Below, in pieces: positions 8,800-15,574 of a stretch of 64,000 bases of DNA (positions within the stretch are counted from its first letter, which is position 1; each line of letters starts with the position of its first letter). The translations under genes were made by a program, and so were the position numbers. The notes under the pieces are model-generated. The model ran no database searches and had not been told where the DNA came from. It saw only the letters and a program-made list of their open reading frames with translations. Origin of the DNA: Maliibacterium massiliense (lineage in GTDB: Bacteria; Bacillota; Clostridia; Christensenellales; Maliibacteriaceae); contig NZ_LR026983.1 in NCBI RefSeq assembly GCF_900604345.1, positions 2,232,001-2,296,000 on the forward strand, read 5' to 3'.

Positions 8800-9569
8800 G
8801 CGCGCAAACGGCGCGCGCGCCACGCATGGCCATGGGAACCTGTGGATAGGGGCGTTGGCATATGCGCGACATAGCGCGGCAAGGGACGGGGATGGCGCGA
8901 TGATGGCGCCGCGCGAAGCGGTGCGTTTGAAAGACGCGAGGGTTAGGCGCGCAAACGGCGCGCGCACCACGCATGGCCACGGGAACCTGTGGATAGGGGC
9001 GTTGGCATATGCGCGACATAACGCGGCAAGGGACGGGGATGGCGCGATGATGGCGCCGCGCGAAGTGGCGCGTTTGAAAGACGCGAGGATTAGGCACGCA
9101 AACGGCGCGCACACCACGCACAGCCACGGGAACCTGTGGATAGGGGCGTTGGCATATGCGCGACATAGCGCGGCAAGGGACGGGGATGGCGCGATGATGG
9201 CGCCGCGCGAAGCGGTGCGTTTGAAAGACGCGAGGGTTAGGCGCGCAAACGGCGCGCGCACCACGCATGGCCACGGGAACCTGTGGATAGGGGCGTTGGC
9301 ATATGCGCGACATAACGCGGCAAGGGACGTGGATGGCGCGATGATGGCGCCGCGCGAAGCGGTGCGTTTGAAAGACGCGAGGGTTAGGCGCGCAAACGGC
9401 GCGCGCACCACGCATGGCCACGGGAACCTGTGGATAGGGGCGTTGGCATATGCGCGACATAGCGCGGCAAGGGACGGGGATGGCGCGATGATGGCGCCGC
9501 GCGAAGCGGTGCGTTTGAAAGACGCGAGGATTAGGCGCGCAAACGGCGCGCGCCACGCATGGCCACGGG
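8797..9569. repeat. 147-bp tandem repeat, five full copies plus a partial sixth
   Basis: Units start at 8797, 8944, 9091, 9238, 9385 and 9532, exactly 147 bases apart. Each contains AACCTGTGGATAGGGGCG, GGCATATGCGCGACATA and ATGATGGCGCCGCGCGAAG. Because 147 is divisible by three and the unit lacks stops in several frames, 300-400-codon open frames cross it on both strands. Differences between copies are mostly nonsynonymous in every frame, so I call it noncoding. The stretch 9570-9960 after it holds nothing recognisable. Confidence 0.95.
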
Positions 9570-9962
9570 GATATGGGGATGATGGCGCTGCGCGGCATCC
9601 GCCCAAAGGTAGCGCGCGCGGGAGAATGCAAAACGTATGCGCAAAGGGCTGCGCCAGCGAAAGACACCTTGGGGGATTGCATTTGGCAGACGCCGGCCCG
9701 CGCGCGCCGCTGGCGGGGCCGCGAGTATTTCGTTGGCTGGCCTGGACAGGGTTCCCCCAAAGCCTCCTAAAGGCCGGCCAGCACGGTACAACCATGGACT
9801 GCGCGCGCCGCCAGGGCCACCGCAGCGGTTGTGTTGGTTGCACCTTGCGCATCGCGGGCGCCGCGCAGCCAGGCCGCAGCTGGTAACGCGGGCCGCCGCT
9901 ACAGTGGTGGCGTTTTCCTTTGGCACACCGTTGGAACGCAAAACAACCGCTATATCATTGTG

Positions 9963-9993
9963 GGGCCCCGGCAGCTTGCCGGGGCCCTTTTTT
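9963..9993 (+). terminator. Strong intrinsic terminator
   Basis: A perfect 10-bp stem GGGCCCCGGC / GCCGGGGCCC with a 5-base loop is followed by six T at 9988-9993. It closes the phage-like module. Confidence 0.93.
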
Positions 9994-10184
9994 GCATTAT
10001 GCTTCAACTGTAGGAGAAAATGCGCACAGCTTGCGCAACAACCATTGCATGCATTGACACAGAAGATGTTGCTATCCGCACGCGAAAAAAGAATGTGCGA
10101 TGCATTAAAAAATGCTTTGGAACATATAATTGCGACAATTCAGGAAAAACCACAAAAAAATTGACGCACGTGTAAGATTTTTTA

Positions 10185-10213
10185 TTGCACGATGTCCGTA
10201 TGCGAGGTATAAT
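10185..10213 (+). promoter_or_regulatory. Sigma-A-type promoter of the gene at 10240
   Basis: TTGCAC (10185-10190) and TATAAT (10208-10213) are separated by 17 bases, close to the vegetative consensus. Confidence 0.85.
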
Positions 10214-10239
10214 ACGTATCGAGAGGGTGGTGAGCGAGA

Positions 10240-10623
10240 ATGTCGATTTTGGAAAACTTTAAACCGTTCAATTTCAATGAGGGGGCGGCGTACGTATCCG
10301 TAACGAGCAACGGCATGACGTTCAACAAATCCGTGATCATAAAGCTGCAGTACCCGGAATATGTCGTGCTCCTTATGGACGAGGAGACAAAGCGGATTGC
10401 GATTCAGGCATGTGCATCGCAAACGCCAAATGCTGTTTCCTTTTACAAGGCAAAGAAGTCGAACGTCCTATCTGTGCGGTGGAATGGCCGCGACCTTATG
10501 CAGACGATCCAAAGCATGATGTCGTGGGATCTTGCAAAAAATGGGTACCGCATTGAGGGCGCCCTTCTCAAGGAGGAGCATGCCATGCTGTTCGATTTCA
10601 ACGCGGCGGTTGCCCTCAAATAG
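10240..10623 (+). CDS. Conserved-looking protein of unknown function
   Basis: The product is 127 residues from ATG 10240, with GAGAGGGTGG about 10 bases upstream and a strong promoter 27 bases before. It is soluble and beta-rich at the start (AAYVSVTSNGMTFNKSVIIKL, YVVLLMDEETKRIAI) with a helical C-terminus (LMQTIQSMMSWDLAKNGYRIEG). No signal peptide, membrane span or metal motif is present. Codon use is less GC-rich than the phage module before it. I do not recognise the family. It lies inside the segment bounded on the right by the tRNA-Pro scar. Confidence 0.75.
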   Translation: MSILENFKPFNFNEGAAYVSVTSNGMTFNKSVIIKLQYPEYVVLLMDEETKRIAIQACASQTPNAVSFYKAKKSNVLSVRWNGRDLMQTIQSMMSWDLAKNGYRIEGALLKEEHAMLFDFNAAVALK

Positions 10624-10820
10624 TTGTCTAGCGGCTTTGGCTGCATGACATAAAAAAGAGCTTATCTGAGTTGGCGCTCAAACAAGCTCAAACTTGAAAA
10701 GTAAACGGAGCTAAACCGCCTACTTTCCTCAACAAGTTAAGTATAATAGCTGCGTTTACCTTTTTCAAGACGATTTCAGAACTTGCTTCTGAAAAATCTC
10801 ACTTGAAGGAGGTGCTGCGT

Positions 10821-10976
10821 ATGTGTGAATCTCAGACGGACGCCGTAACGTATATCTACACTGCGTTCATTACGCTAAAAAACGGCAAGCGGATCTATGC
10901 ATAGCAGTATCGCAAAAGGGCATTCCGTATTCCTGTAAAACGGAAACCCTGTAAAGCGGAAATAACGCAACAGTAA
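10821..10976 (+). pseudogene. Small conserved-type gene interrupted by an in-frame TAG
   Basis: AAGGAGG at 10806-10812 precedes ATG 10821. The frame reads 27 codons ending ...ITLKNGKRIYA, then TAG at 10902-10904, then 23 further codons QYRKRAFRIPVKRK... to TAA at 10974-10976. The two halves together match the style of short clostridial proteins with a [ND]G-x-x-IYA-x-x-x-x-x-KAF core, so the TAG probably replaces a Lys or Gln codon. Upstream, TATAAT at 10742-10747 may be a -10 element but no good -35 is seen. Alternatives: a genuine 27-residue peptide, amber readthrough, or a sequencing error. Confidence 0.6.
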
Positions 10977-10990
10977 TAACGCACTGAGCA

Positions 10991-11020
10991 AAAAGGATGT
11001 TGGCGGTTACATCCTTTTTT
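10991..11020. terminator. Bidirectional terminator
   Basis: AAAAGGATGT (10991-11000) pairs with ACATCCTTTT (11009-11018) and continues into T residues. On the minus strand the A-run serves the SRAP operon that ends at 11068. Confidence 0.85.
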
Positions 11021-11067
11021 GCGTCTTTATAGTCTCTGCACACTGCTTTGTATGGGGTTGTCAACGC

Positions 11068-11664
11068 TCAACCCCGCCTTGCCACAAGGTCAGGGCCCTT
11101 GCGCGCAAGCACGCGCGCCATCACGTCGTTGTCCGACGCCCAGGCGCGCAGCTCCTCTTCCCGCAGCACGACGGGCATGCGGTTGTGCACCTGCGCCACG
11201 GCCCCCGCCGCCTCGGTGGTGAGGATCACATAGCGCGGCAAGGTGACGCCGTCCGTCCGATTGCATGTGTTGAAAACCCCCGCCAGGTACAGGATGGGGC
11301 TTTCCGGCGCGCGGAAGATATATTTGTCCTTTTTCCGCTGCCCAGGCATGGATTTCCACTCGTAGAAACCCGTTGTGGGGATGGCGCAGCGCCGCGCAAG
11401 CGCCGAGGCACGGAACATGGGCTTATCCAGCAGCGTCTCCGCCTTGCCGTTGATGATCACCCCCTTGCCGGAAAAGTGGGGGAACCCCCACACCATGGGC
11501 AGCGCGGCCAGGCCGCCGCCGTCAAGCGCCAGTACGGGGGCAATGTTGGTGGGGAAGATTTCCCCGGTCTTGATGGGCGCGCCCAGCCGCGCGCTGGCCT
11601 CGTCGATGATCTGGCGCATCACGGTGTTGGCTTCTTCGTCTTCGATGTTGTAGCGTCCGCACAT
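11068..11664 (-). CDS. SOS response-associated peptidase (SRAP/HMCES/YedK family)
   Basis: The product is 198 residues. The start is fixed by MCGRYN: in this family Met is removed and Cys2 forms a thiazolidine crosslink with abasic sites in single-stranded DNA, shielding them. All expected active-site residues are present: Cys2, Asn in INGKAET, Glu in GFYEWK and His in QVHNRMP. The start overlaps the upstream small gene by 46 bases, so it is the last gene of the LexA-controlled dinB operon and probably protects lesions during the SOS response. A GGAGA ribosome binding site lies inside that upstream gene. Confidence 0.95.
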   Translation of the reverse strand: MCGRYNIEDEEANTVMRQIIDEASARLGAPIKTGEIFPTNIAPVLALDGGGLAALPMVWGFPHFSGKGVIINGKAETLLDKPMFRASALARRCAIPTTGFYEWKSMPGQRKKDKYIFRAPESPILYLAGVFNTCNRTDGVTLPRYVILTTEAAGAVAQVHNRMPVVLREEELRAWASDNDVMARVLARKGPDLVARRG

Positions 11665-11927
11665 TGGGATGGGAATCTCCTTTCCATAAACCAGCGGTTC
11701 TCTTCTAAGTATAGATATGTAGTTTTCCCGCAAACCCTGCAGGTATACCGCACGCCCGCGCCCCCCGCCTTCAGTGAAGCGGCCCTGCGCACGTCCAGGA
11801 CTTTGTCCACCGTAAAGACGCGCCCATCCTCCCATATAAACGCGCGCGGCTCCGCGCGTCCATCCGCGTGGCAGCGCACGTCGACATCTACGTAGATTTT
11901 GTATGGGCTGGCGTAATCCGGTTGCAT
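11619..11927 (-). CDS. Small protein of the dinB-SRAP SOS cassette
   Basis: The product is 102 residues, with ATG at 11927 behind a strong GGAGGGAGGG site. It overlaps the polymerase gene by 40 bases and the SRAP gene by 46 bases. The N-terminal 80 residues look folded and conserved-type (YKIYVDVDVRCHADG, FTVDKVLDVRRAASLKAGGAGVRYTCRVCG, NRWFMERRF). The last 20 residues, in the overlap, are low complexity and may be dispensable. Similar short proteins accompany polymerase IV genes in Firmicutes. Function is unknown; tight packing suggests a role tied to translesion synthesis or lesion handling. Confidence 0.8.
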   Translation of the reverse strand: MQPDYASPYKIYVDVDVRCHADGRAEPRAFIWEDGRVFTVDKVLDVRRAASLKAGGAGVRYTCRVCGKTTYLYLEENRWFMERRFPSQCADATTSKTKKPTP

Positions 11928-13183
11928 ATGGGCCCTCCCTCCTTAAAGAAAGAGACTGGATAGATCACATGGTCGTCCTTGGGGTTGATGCTGCCCAGCG
12001 GGCGGTCGCGCAGCAGCGTGGCGCGGGCTATACAGCCGTAGCCGAAGCGCGCGCGCAGATGGTCAACCGTCTGTTCCAGCAGCAGGCGGCGTGCGCGCGC
12101 AGCCGCGTCCTCAAAGAGGGACAGCTGCACGTTGCCCTGTGCCGTGGACAGATTGCACGCCCGCACGCCCAGGCTGCGGATGGGATAGGCCCAATCATAC
12201 TGCGCGCGGAAGATATCCATCGCGGCGCGGATGATGTCGCCGGACAGATTGGTGGGCTGGGGGAGCTTTTGCTGCCGCTCGATGGTGAAAAGCTGGTTGT
12301 TGCGGATAGATATCTGCACCGTATCGCACACAAACCCGTGGCTGCGCAGGCGGGTGGCGACGCTCTCGGCAAGCATCGTTATAAAGATCAATACGTCCTG
12401 CCCGCAGACCAGGTCGCGCGGCGCGGTAGCGCTGTTGCCGATGCTCTTGACCAGTGCGGACGCGTCTGCCCGCGCGACAGGCGCGTCGTCCAGTCCGCGG
12501 GCAAAGCCCCACAGCACGTCCCCCCACTTGCCCAGCAGCGCGTGCAGCAGGGCGCGGTCTGCCTGCGCGATGCCGCCGATGGTGGTGATGCCCAGGCGCG
12601 CGAGTTTGCGCGTTGTCGCGCGCCCCACATACAGCAGGTCGCCTGCGGGCAGGGGCCAGACGATATCCGGCAGCGCACCGTGCGGGATAACGGTTGTGGC
12701 GTCCGGCTTCTTCATGTCGCTGCCCAGTTTGGCCATGGTTTTGTTAAACGAGACGCCCACCGATGCGCTAATGCCCAGCTCGGATTTGACGCGTGCGCGG
12801 ATCTCATCTGCGATGTGCCGCCCATCCCCGTGCAGAGGTGCGCTTGCAGTGACGTCCAGCCACGCCTCGTCCAGGCCGAACGGCTCGATCTGGTCGGTGT
12901 AGCCGGCATAAATCTCGCGCGCAAGCCGCGCGAAGCGCAGGTAAAGCGCAAAATTGGGGGGCACTACGACAAGACCAGGGCATTTCTGGCGCGCCTGCCA
13001 TATGGCGTCGCCGGTTTTGATGCCCGTGGCCTTGGCGGGGTCGTTTTTTGCCAGGATAATGCCGTGGCGCGCCTCCACATCCCCCCCCACTGCCACGGGC
13101 AAGTGCCGGATGGTGGGACGGTGCAGACACTCCACCGAGGCATAGAAGTTGTTCATGTCCACATGCAGGATGGTCCGCTGCAT
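11888..13183 (-). CDS. Y-family DNA polymerase (DinB/Pol IV-like), copy 1
   Basis: The product is 431 residues from ATG 13183 (MQRTILHVDMNNFYASVE). It performs error-prone translesion synthesis. The palm carries the first metal ligand in HVDMNNFYASVE and the acidic pair in GLDEAWLD, which replaces the usual SIDEAYLD. Also seen are ARHGIILAKN, SVGVSFNKTMAKLGSDMKKP and a helix-hairpin-helix near WPLPAGDLLYVGRATTRKLARLGI. A little-finger domain follows, ending near LSLFED. A perfect LexA box lies 24 bases upstream. It is the first gene of a three-gene SOS operon. The C-terminal 30 residues extend past the family core. Confidence 0.93.
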   Translation of the reverse strand: MQRTILHVDMNNFYASVECLHRPTIRHLPVAVGGDVEARHGIILAKNDPAKATGIKTGDAIWQARQKCPGLVVVPPNFALYLRFARLAREIYAGYTDQIEPFGLDEAWLDVTASAPLHGDGRHIADEIRARVKSELGISASVGVSFNKTMAKLGSDMKKPDATTVIPHGALPDIVWPLPAGDLLYVGRATTRKLARLGITTIGGIAQADRALLHALLGKWGDVLWGFARGLDDAPVARADASALVKSIGNSATAPRDLVCGQDVLIFITMLAESVATRLRSHGFVCDTVQISIRNNQLFTIERQQKLPQPTNLSGDIIRAAMDIFRAQYDWAYPIRSLGVRACNLSTAQGNVQLSLFEDAAARARRLLLEQTVDHLRARFGYGCIARATLLRDRPLGSINPKDDHVIYPVSFFKEGGPICNRITPAHTKST

Positions 13184-13206
13184 GCCGCTCACCTCACATA
13201 TAAAGA

Positions 13207-13218
13207 GAACGTATGTTC
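13207..13218. promoter_or_regulatory. LexA (SOS) box for the dinB-SRAP operon
   Basis: GAACGTATGTTC is a perfect palindromic match to the Gram-positive LexA operator GAAC-N4-GTTC. It sits 24 bases before the polymerase start codon on the minus strand. Confidence 0.93.
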
Positions 13219-13362
13219 TTATTATATGCACGGATATGAAGGAAATACTACAGGTGAAATATGGAAGCAGCGCCCGCGCCTGCAATGGGGGATGCCCCGC
13301 GCCACAGCCAACGCACAGCCAACAAAATGCCCGCAAAAGCCCTATTTATAGGGCACAGAGGA

Positions 13363-13410
13363 TGAATGGGGTTCAAGAGGCCGGAGGTTCGAATCCTCTC
13401 ACCCAGACCA
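13363..13410 (+). other. 3' half of tRNA-Pro(GGG): integration attachment scar
   Basis: The 48 bases read as a tRNA-Pro from within the 5' anticodon stem to CCA: anticodon loop ATGGGGT, stem TCAAG, T-arm GGAGG-TTCGAAT-CCTCT, acceptor CACCCAG, discriminator A and CCA at 13408-13410. No D-arm or matching 5' acceptor (CTGGGTG) lies upstream. Tyrosine recombinases of prophages and integrative elements often target such 3' halves and leave a copy at the far end. Orientation implies that the element lies to the left and that the intact tRNA is outside the window. Confidence 0.88.
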
Positions 13411-13423
13411 TGAAGAGAGTCGT

Positions 13424-13443
13424 CAATCACAATGATTGTTTTT
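13424..13443 (+). terminator. Terminator behind the tRNA-Pro remnant
   Basis: CAATCA-CAA-TGATTG followed by TTTTT (13439-13443) is a short tRNA-type terminator 13 bases after CCA. It suggests that this side keeps the original downstream context of the tRNA gene. Confidence 0.75.
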
Positions 13444-13938
13444 GATATGCTTGTCATAAATTGCACAGTCCGTTCTAGCTTGAACTGCATAGCATCAAAA
13501 TAAATTGTTTTTTGAGATATAAACACTGAAACAATCAAAAATATAAATATAATATTTAAAAATATAACATAAATTGATTTTGCCTTAAAGGAGACAAAGT
13601 GGATAACACTGTATGAACAGGTAAGCAAGAGATGCAAAATGGGGGGAGAGCTTTTCATAATAAAAGATATGCTTGCATGGATGATAAAGGAGCTATATGT
13701 CGTGATAAGAACGTGATGGCAATGAGAGCATTAACATTTATAATTAAAGAGATAGATATGAGATAGTGGGAAGAGGATAATGTTTATCAGTATTCTTTTT
13801 GTAACAGCCGGTTTCTACAAATTATGTAGAAAAATATATGCAACAAGCGAAAAATGTCGTGCAAATTCCCTTTGATATGCTATAATATTCATAAATTCGT
13901 ATTACAAAAATTGCATATTTTTGCAGGGAGGCACGCAC
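13444..13938. other. AT-rich intergenic region with an inverted repeat
   Basis: This stretch is clearly richer in A and T than its surroundings and holds no supportable gene. TTTCTACA / TGTAGAAA (13812-13819 and 13825-13832, 5-base loop) forms an 8-bp inverted repeat. An extended -10 TGCTATAAT ends at 13886 before a possible small gene. Confidence 0.6.
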
Positions 13939-14133
13939 ATGACGGGAGAAGAGCGATACCGCAAAATTTGCGTCTGTTGGCCTGCGTCCACCATGCGCCG
14001 TATGCGTTATCAGGACGTGCTGATCATCAATCTGTATCACGTATGCCGGAAGCCAGGAACACATTGGACACAATTATATTGCAGCAGGTGCTTCCTACGA
14101 AAGGAGGACAAGAGCCCGGGGCAAATCAAATAG
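13939..14133 (+). CDS. Possible small protein, 64 residues
   Basis: ATG 13939 follows AGGGAGG at about 13924-13930 and the extended -10 element TGCTATAAT at 13878-13886. The product (MTGEERYRKICVCWPAS...) is basic with several Cys (KICVC, YCSRC) and no recognised domain. Its end overlaps the convergent regulator gene by 8 bases. Transcription and translation signals are the only support. Confidence 0.35.
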   Translation: MTGEERYRKICVCWPASTMRRMRYQDVLIINLYHVCRKPGTHWTQLYCSRCFLRKEDKSPGQIK

Positions 14134-14617
14134 CGCCTTTATCATCGGGGGAAGGCGGACAAAGCGCATCGTCCAGCATTGCGTGCAGCGTCTGGTACAG
14201 GCGATCATGCGTTGCCTTGTCCGTTTTTCCAATGCCCAGCTGCGCGAGGACGCGCGCAGCGAACGCTTCATCCGTTTCCTGTGGATGCTGGGTGATGCGC
14301 TTTCCCATATCGTGTAGCGCACCCACCACGCCAGCGGCCTCGGCGGATGACATGCGCACCATGGATTCAAACGTGTAAGCATTGCCATCTGCATCGCGTC
14401 CGGCGCTGATGTGCAGTGGCACATCGATGATGCCCAGCAGATAATCTGACGACACGTCGAAATGATAGGCCAGTTTAACCAGAGTATCAAAATCCGGTTC
14501 GCGGTAATTCCGCTCATAATTGGCGTATGTGGTGCGGGAAATGCCGATGGCTTGCGCCGTTTGCGCCTGCGTTTCGCCACGCTGGGTGCGCAGCGCCTTC
14601 AAACGGGTTCCGATCAT
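14126..14617 (-). CDS. XRE-family (cI-like) transcriptional repressor
   Basis: The product is 163 residues. Residues 1-60 form a helix-turn-helix of the Cro/C1 type (RLKALRTQRGETQAQTAQAIGISRTTYANYERNYREPDFDTL). A linker with DVSSDYLLGI is typical of this family, then a C-terminal helical region of unknown function. It is transcribed away from a small cro-like gene across a 140-base region with back-to-back promoters and repeated TGTTTCG motifs. That is the layout of a phage or mobile-element genetic switch. There is no RecA-cleavable peptidase domain, so induction would not be by self-cleavage. Confidence 0.9.
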   Translation of the reverse strand: MIGTRLKALRTQRGETQAQTAQAIGISRTTYANYERNYREPDFDTLVKLAYHFDVSSDYLLGIIDVPLHISAGRDADGNAYTFESMVRMSSAEAAGVVGALHDMGKRITQHPQETDEAFAARVLAQLGIGKTDKATHDRLYQTLHAMLDDALCPPSPDDKGAI

Positions 14618-14638
14618 GGTGTTTCACCTCTTTTCCTC

Positions 14639-14723
14639 ATTATATTGTTTCGATCTGTGACTGTAAAGAAGTGTTTCGTAATGTGGATTTTACATTGACT
14701 CCACGAAAAGAAACAAATATAAT
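14639..14723. promoter_or_regulatory. Divergent promoters and candidate operators of the switch
   Basis: Rightward promoter: TTGACT (14695-14700), 17 bases, TATAAT (14718-14723). Leftward promoter on the minus strand: TTTACA (14667-14662), 17 bases, TATAAT (14644-14639). Between and around them lie GTTTCG at 14646-14651 and 14673-14678 and the inverted CGAAA / GAAAC elements at 14704-14714. These are candidate operators for the two XRE proteins. Confidence 0.85.
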
Positions 14724-14762
14724 GAAGGTATCATATGTTGCAGCAATGGGGGCGATATGTCT

Positions 14763-14966
14763 ATGTCACTGGGCACCACCATCCGGCGTTTGCGCAAAGC
14801 GCGCAACCTTACACAGCATGCCTTATCCGCCATTACACATATTCCGCAAGGAAAGATCAGCCAGTATGAGACCGATAAAACGGTGCCGTCTCTCCGGACC
14901 GCAAGCACCCTCGCGCAGGCACTGCATACGACGGTGGATGCGCTGTTGTGGGAGGAGGACACATGA
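14763..14966 (+). CDS. Small XRE-family (Cro-like) regulator
   Basis: The product is 67 residues and is essentially one helix-turn-helix (RRLRKARNLTQHALSAITHIPQGKISQYE) with a short tail (TTVDALLWEEDT). ATG 14763 is preferred over ATG 14757 because GGGGGCG lies at the better distance. It is expressed from the strong rightward promoter at 14695-14723, opposite the larger repressor, and its stop overlaps the next start (ATGA-type), so the two are translationally coupled. Confidence 0.87.
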   Translation: MSLGTTIRRLRKARNLTQHALSAITHIPQGKISQYETDKTVPSLRTASTLAQALHTTVDALLWEEDT

Positions 14967-15166
14967 TGATGCGCAATCCACAGAGCCCTTGGATGAGTGT
15001 TTCGCAGCTTGCCGCATGGTTTGATGTGGATCGTTCCACCATCTACCGCCTGCGCGGCATGCACGGATTTCCACAGCCAATTTACATTGGCTCAATGCCC
15101 CGCTACCGTCTGGAGGAAGTCGAGGCGTTCTTTGCCAAGGCGCAGCGGCACATATCGACGCTTTGA
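14963..15166 (+). CDS. AlpA/excisionase-like MerR-type DNA-binding protein
   Basis: The product is 67 residues, ATG 14963, with GGGAGGAGG just upstream and overlapping the preceding stop. The sequence WMSVSQLAAWFDVDRSTIYRL...GFPQPIYIGSMPRYRLEEVEAFF is the winged-helix fold of AlpA-like and Xis-like proteins, which bend DNA at attachment sites or activate an integrase. No integrase follows; a terminator closes the operon. The trio may be a relic of an element or a small regulatory cassette. Confidence 0.83.
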   Translation: MMMRNPQSPWMSVSQLAAWFDVDRSTIYRLRGMHGFPQPIYIGSMPRYRLEEVEAFFAKAQRHISTL

Positions 15167-15169
15167 TGC

Positions 15170-15212
15170 AAAAAGAGAGACTGCGTGCATAATACGCGCA
15201 GTCTCTTTTTAT
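15170..15212. terminator. Bidirectional terminator
   Basis: AGAGACTGCG pairs with CGCAGTCTCT around a 9-base loop, flanked by AAAAA and TTTTT. It ends the regulator operon on plus and the small gene at 15217 on minus. Confidence 0.9.
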
Positions 15213-15216
15213 CCCG

Positions 15217-15396
15217 TTATTTTTTCGGATGTTCCGGCTGCTTCCTCTCCTTGGGAATCTCCATGCCGTAGAGCTCCTGATAGGCTTTATACTCGCCGTC
15301 CGTAAGCGGCGGCGTGGGCATCATACCGGTGCACTCATGTGCGGAGGCAGTGTTGGAGATGTCGGGATAATGGACGTTGTACGATTTTTCTGCCAT
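15217..15396 (-). CDS. Small conserved-type protein, 59 residues
   Basis: ATG at 15396 is preceded by AAGGAGG. The product (MAEKSYNVHYPDISNTASAH...) is hydrophilic with a Pro/Glu/Lys-rich end and a central acidic helix (DGEYKAYQELYGMEIPKE). Proteins of this appearance occur as short conserved hypotheticals in Clostridia. The well-formed ribosome binding site and terminator make it a real gene; its function is unknown. The gap to the next gene (15397-15574) holds nothing recognisable. Confidence 0.75.
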   Translation of the reverse strand: MAEKSYNVHYPDISNTASAHECTGMMPTPPLTDGEYKAYQELYGMEIPKERKQPEHPKK

Positions 15397-15574
15397 GCAA
15401 ATCCCTCCTTTGCAATGATTGTATCGCGCGTCATATCCATAGCATGCCCAAAGCGGTTGCGAGCACGCAGGCAAATCCTGCAATCCAGGTGCCGGAACGC
15501 TTTTGCTGGATAAAATGCGATGACAATGCGAAGAGTAAAAAAGAGAAATTTTTCGCAGTGAAGGAGCCGTTGCA

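Noticed and set aside
1..9600. Diversity-generating retroelement driving fibre variation
   Set aside because: No reverse transcriptase or adenine-biased template/variable repeat pair is seen; shared heads are better explained by duplication.
8455..9886. Open frames of 330-465 codons on both strands through the 147-bp array
   Set aside because: The openness is a by-product of a stop-free unit whose length is a multiple of three; no ribosome binding sites and no codon-level conservation between copies.
9570..9960. Endolysin gene after the holin-like gene
   Set aside because: No amidase, lysozyme or peptidase motif occurs in any frame.
10659..10687. Nested hairpin GAGCTT...AAGCTC as terminator of the gene at 10240
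   Set aside because: Stems are short and no T-tract follows; evidence is insufficient.
13248..13658. Minus-strand open frame of 136 codons with ERIRTSGLLNP-like sequence
   Set aside because: This is the antisense translation of the tRNA-Pro 3' half, a known source of false proteins; there is no ribosome binding site.
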